The position numbers were made by a program, and so were the translations under genes. The notes under the pieces are model-generated. The model worked only from the letters and a program-made list of their open reading frames with translations, was not told the DNA's origin and searched no databases. From assembly GCA_035515075.1 (NCBI GenBank), contig DATJBZ010000012.1, forward strand, positions 65,688 to 129,687: a stretch of DNA of 64,000 bases, in the 5' to 3' direction. How positions within the stretch are numbered: the first letter of the stretch is position 1; every line of letters starts with the position of its first letter. Positions 61,275 through 64,000 of this stretch are shown in pieces. The DNA is from Moheibacter sp035515075. Lineage in GTDB: Bacteria; Bacteroidota; Bacteroidia; Flavobacteriales; Weeksellaceae.

Positions 61275-64000
61275 AGAATAATTTATTCTCTTGCAGATGG
61301 CTATGGATGATGGTCACTGTTTTAGTGATGAGTTCGTCTTTGAAGGCCGTTCCTTGGTCTTTTTCGGATGGATTCATTGAAAAACAAAACCACAAAAGCA
61401 AGGGCTTTTTAAAGCTCAGTCCCGATGTTTTTAGTGGAAATTTTGGATTGAACACTTTAGTTTCTGGAGCTAATTTTAACTATTGCAGCATTAATTTTCT
61501 TGCTTTTGGGATAGAACCAATCAGTCGAGTAGTTTTTGCGGATATAGACAATGTGTCTTCGGCCGCAGCTTCAGGTGCTGTAGGCTATGAAGACTTTACA
61601 TCCATTTCAACTGAAGTTAATTTAGAAGAGGCTTATGCCATTTCTTTAGAAGGAAATACTGGAGGAAATTTGGTCAGTTATTTCAAAGTTTACATTGATT
61701 GGAATCAAAATGGAATTTTTGATGCAAATGAAGCTTATGAGATCGGTACGCTAAAAAATTCTACAGGAGTAGATGGCTTATCTGTTGACGGAACGATCGA
61801 AGTGCCTGCAAATGCAGAATTGGGCGATACTCGAATGAGGGTCGTGAAAAAATGGAATGCTTATGGTGATGCTTGTAATTCTGGAGGTTTTGGGCAAGCA
61901 GAAGATTACATCATCAATGTGGTGGAATCTGCATACAATGAGGTGGATAGCTGTTTCGAGGAAGATTTTTCCAGTGTGACTACAGGAGATAGTACAACAA
62001 ATGGAGGGTCAGACAGTCCGTGGCCAGGCAATGAAAATTTTATAGCAGTTCGTGCTTACCAAGCGGGCGGTGCAATTAGATTGGGAACAGGAAGTGGCGT
62101 GGGTTCTATTGAATCCATAGCGTTGGATGATATTTCTGGTGATATTACTGTCAATATCATGGTCAAAGGATGGACTTCAGTAGAAGGTCATTTGATCGTT
62201 CAAATGGATGGCCAAACTCAAACGGCAAATTATACCGCTAAAATGGCAAATGATTTCGAAGAGGTGACGGTCAACTTTACTGATGTAACGGCTGGGGCAA
62301 AATTGAAAATAGCTACTTCTGCCAAACGTGCTTTCATTGATGATGTCAAGGTGAATTGTGGAGAAGAAGCGCCAGAACCTATCGATCCATGTGAAGATAA
62401 AATCACAATGGATTGTGGTGTGGAATACACAGCGACTTTGGAGCCTCATGCGGGTGCTTGGTTGGAATACACAGATGTTCCATATGAGTACACGGGTTCA
62501 GAACAGGTTTTTGAATTCACCCCAACTGAAACAGGAAGTCATACGTTTGAATTGGATGAAGGAGTCAGAGATGCTGATTTCTTTTTGATGGATGCTTGTA
62601 GCAACGAAGCTGTCAATTTACTTGAAGAAGAATGGGATGAAGGTGATTTGGTGGTGAATTTAACCGCAGGCGTAACTTATTATCTAATTGCTGATTTGTA
62701 TTCAGAGTCTGGCCCTTCAACGGTGACTGTGAAAGTGAATTGTCCTGTGGACGGTGGAGCTTTTCCAAGTCCCTATTGTGATGTGGTGGCTGACACTGTT
62801 GAAGAAATCACCAAAGTTGATTTTGCAGGAACCAGCATTGTCAATACCAATTCAACCGATGTATTGATCGATCACACAGATGTTGTGGTTACTGTTTCGA
62901 CCAATGGAACTTATGTGCTTTCTGTAGAAGGAAATACATACGGTAATTTCGACACCAACATTGTAGCCTTTATCGATTGGAACCAAAACGAAATTTTAGA
63001 TGATGCGGGCGAAGTTTATGTCATTGGGACATTGACCAACTCTAATGGAAATGACGGCAAATCAGTGAGTGCTAACATTGCAGTACCTGATGACGCTGTG
63101 CTTGGTGAAACCCGTATCAGAATTACAAAAACATACTTTGATGAAGACAGTGAGGCAGTATTGAATCCATGTGCAATTGAATTTGATTTGGTAGCATGGG
63201 GCGTAGGAATATGGGAAGGATTTGGACAAGCCTTGGACTTTACATTAAATGTTGAAGAGGGCAGTGTAGGTCCTACTCCGTGCGTTTCTATTTCAACATT
63301 CCCATTTGCTGAAACATTTGAGTCGGATAGTGATTCAAGAGATTGTTGGACCAATGAATATGTTAGTGGTAGTTTGGACTGGATTTATAGAGAAGGTGCT
63401 CCTATAGCACTTGCTGCAGCTGCTTTAAAAGTAGCCCATGGTGGAGAATTGAACGCGAGTTTTCATGAAACCACTTTCAGTGAGAGAATCACCAAATTGG
63501 TGTCTCCTTCATTTGACTTTACAGGACAAGAGGACGCTTCATTGAACTTTTGGTATGGCAATCAAGCTTGGGGTACTGACCAAAGTGAACTCAGAGTTTA
63601 TTATAAAATCGGAGCAACTGGAACTTGGACAATGATTCCTGGTGCAGTGTTCACGCACAGTGTGAATACTTGGACGGAAGAAACTTTTGTCTTGCCTAAT
63701 TCAGCTGGCGCGTCAGAATATTACATTGCCTTTGAAGGCGTGAATGCTTATTCGTATGGTCTAATTTTGGACGATGTGGTGGTTTCGGTTGACGGTGGAT
63801 CAAGTGGTTCAGGAGAAACTTGTGAAGATGCTTTGCTGGTAACTTCTTTGCCTTATGATCATGCAGGAAATACTGGAGATTATGGTAATGACTATTCTTT
63901 CTCTGATGTTCCTCCAGTTGCACCAGGTGCGGTAACGACAGGCACGGGAAGCGTTTACTATTTGGATGGAGCTGACGTAGTTTATGCATATACGCCAACT
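61271..64000 (+). CDS. Large modular secreted protein (GEVED and jelly-roll domains), 3' end outside window
   Basis: 910 codons without a stop to the window edge. A long signal peptide (MKNNLFSCRWLWMMVTVLVM...) is followed by a GEVED domain (about 75-220: FKVYIDWNQNGIFDANE, GDTRMRVVKKW, FGQAEDYIINV), a jelly-roll region, a pre-peptidase-like domain (about 377-495), a second GEVED domain (about 500-665: VAFIDWNQNEILDDAGEVY, GETRIRITKTY, FGQALDFTLNV), a choice-of-anchor J domain (about 670-840: FPFAETFESDSDSRDCW, YGLILDDVVV) and the start of another pre-peptidase-like domain. It is very likely type IX cargo; the sorting domain would lie beyond the edge. Confidence 0.85.
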   Translation, partial: MKNNLFSCRWLWMMVTVLVMSSSLKAVPWSFSDGFIEKQNHKSKGFLKLSPDVFSGNFGLNTLVSGANFNYCSINFLAFGIEPISRVVFADIDNVSSAAASGAVGYEDFTSISTEVNLEEAYAISLEGNTGGNLVSYFKVYIDWNQNGIFDANEAYEIGTLKNSTGVDGLSVDGTIEVPANAELGDTRMRVVKKWNAYGDACNSGGFGQAEDYIINVVESAYNEVDSCFEEDFSSVTTGDSTTNGGSDSPWPGNENFIAVRAYQAGGAIRLGTGSGVGSIESIALDDISGDITVNIMVKGWTSVEGHLIVQMDGQTQTANYTAKMANDFEEVTVNFTDVTAGAKLKIATSAKRAFIDDVKVNCGEEAPEPIDPCEDKITMDCGVEYTATLEPHAGAWLEYTDVPYEYTGSEQVFEFTPTETGSHTFELDEGVRDADFFLMDACSNEAVNLLEEEWDEGDLVVNLTAGVTYYLIADLYSESGPSTVTVKVNCPVDGGAFPSPYCDVVADTVEEITKVDFAGTSIVNTNSTDVLIDHTDVVVTVSTNGTYVLSVEGNTYGNFDTNIVAFIDWNQNEILDDAGEVYVIGTLTNSNGNDGKSVSANIAVPDDAVLGETRIRITKTYFDEDSEAVLNPCAIEFDLVAWGVGIWEGFGQALDFTLNVEEGSVGPTPCVSISTFPFAETFESDSDSRDCWTNEYVSGSLDWIYREGAPIALAAAALKVAHGGELNASFHETTFSERITKLVSPSFDFTGQEDASLNFWYGNQAWGTDQSELRVYYKIGATGTWTMIPGAVFTHSVNTWTEETFVLPNSAGASEYYIAFEGVNAYSYGLILDDVVVSVDGGSSGSGETCEDALLVTSLPYDHAGNTGDYGNDYSFSDVPPVAPGAVTTGTGSVYYLDGADVVYAYTPT

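Overview
The window comes from a bacterium of the Bacteroidota, most likely class Flavobacteriia. Four things point there: type IX secretion and gliding genes (gldI, gldJ, porU, porV), cargo-like secreted proteins with C-terminal sorting domains, a type III glutamine synthetase, and promoters of the TTTG-N19-TAnnTTTG type without Shine-Dalgarno sites. Base composition is AT-rich and even throughout. I see no insertion sequence, prophage, CRISPR array, rRNA or attachment site, so this looks like core chromosome. I do not assign a genus.

Layout. 1-6.4 kb: a TonB-dependent receptor, a secreted endonuclease with a sorting domain, rpsT, tRNA-Glu, a DUF47/Pit phosphate uptake pair and a small periplasmic OB-fold protein. 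6.4-12.4 kb: universal stress protein, SCO and YHS proteins (copper/cytochrome oxidase), an ABC exporter, then nrnA-gldI-PPIase. 12.4-16 kb: a lipoprotein / 7-TM / histidine kinase / response regulator operon and a LamG lipoprotein. 16-20.3 kb: accC, accB, rpmF, yceD and pdxA. 20.4-26.2 kb: a hydrolase, two ABC ATPases, a TIGR02757 protein, a two-domain stress protein and small envelope proteins. 26.3-32.6 kb: DUF4168, prfA, a secreted adhesin-like protein, DUF2851, PspC-like, HhH and acyl-CoA dehydrogenase genes. 32.6-36.9 kb: rpsU-xerC-hpf, four tRNAs, tuf, tRNA-Trp, secE and nusG. 36.9-41.7 kb: GSIII, dnaJ, grpE and an NlpE-like lipoprotein. 41.8-47.6 kb: an amino-sugar kinase / RapZ-C / nucleotidyltransferase / LuxE-like operon, a DUF3857 protein and an LPS-kinase-like protein. 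47.7-52.8 kb: glycosyltransferase genes, tsaC, a CCA-adding-type enzyme, a pRiA4b ORF-3-like protein and a DUF922-like protein. 52.8-64 kb: murF, gldJ, porU, porV and the first 910 codons of a large modular surface protein that runs off the window.

How the parts fit. PorU and PorV form the attachment module of type IX secretion, GldJ is an essential lipoprotein of the same machine, and GldI is a periplasmic peptidyl-prolyl isomerase. The endonuclease, the 28 kb adhesin-like protein and probably the large protein at the right edge are its cargo. The translation block is the usual Bacteroidota string, except that rplKAJL-rpoBC does not follow nusG: a strong bidirectional terminator and a convergent glutamine synthetase gene lie there instead. 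The most interesting uncharacterised units are the lipoprotein/7-TM/kinase/regulator operon (12.5-15.0 kb) and the kinase/RapZ-C/nucleotidyltransferase/LuxE-like operon (41.8-45.0 kb). Two proteins (52.3 kb and 45-46.9 kb) look like enzyme folds that have lost their catalytic residues. Motif and family calls are by eye, without database searches.
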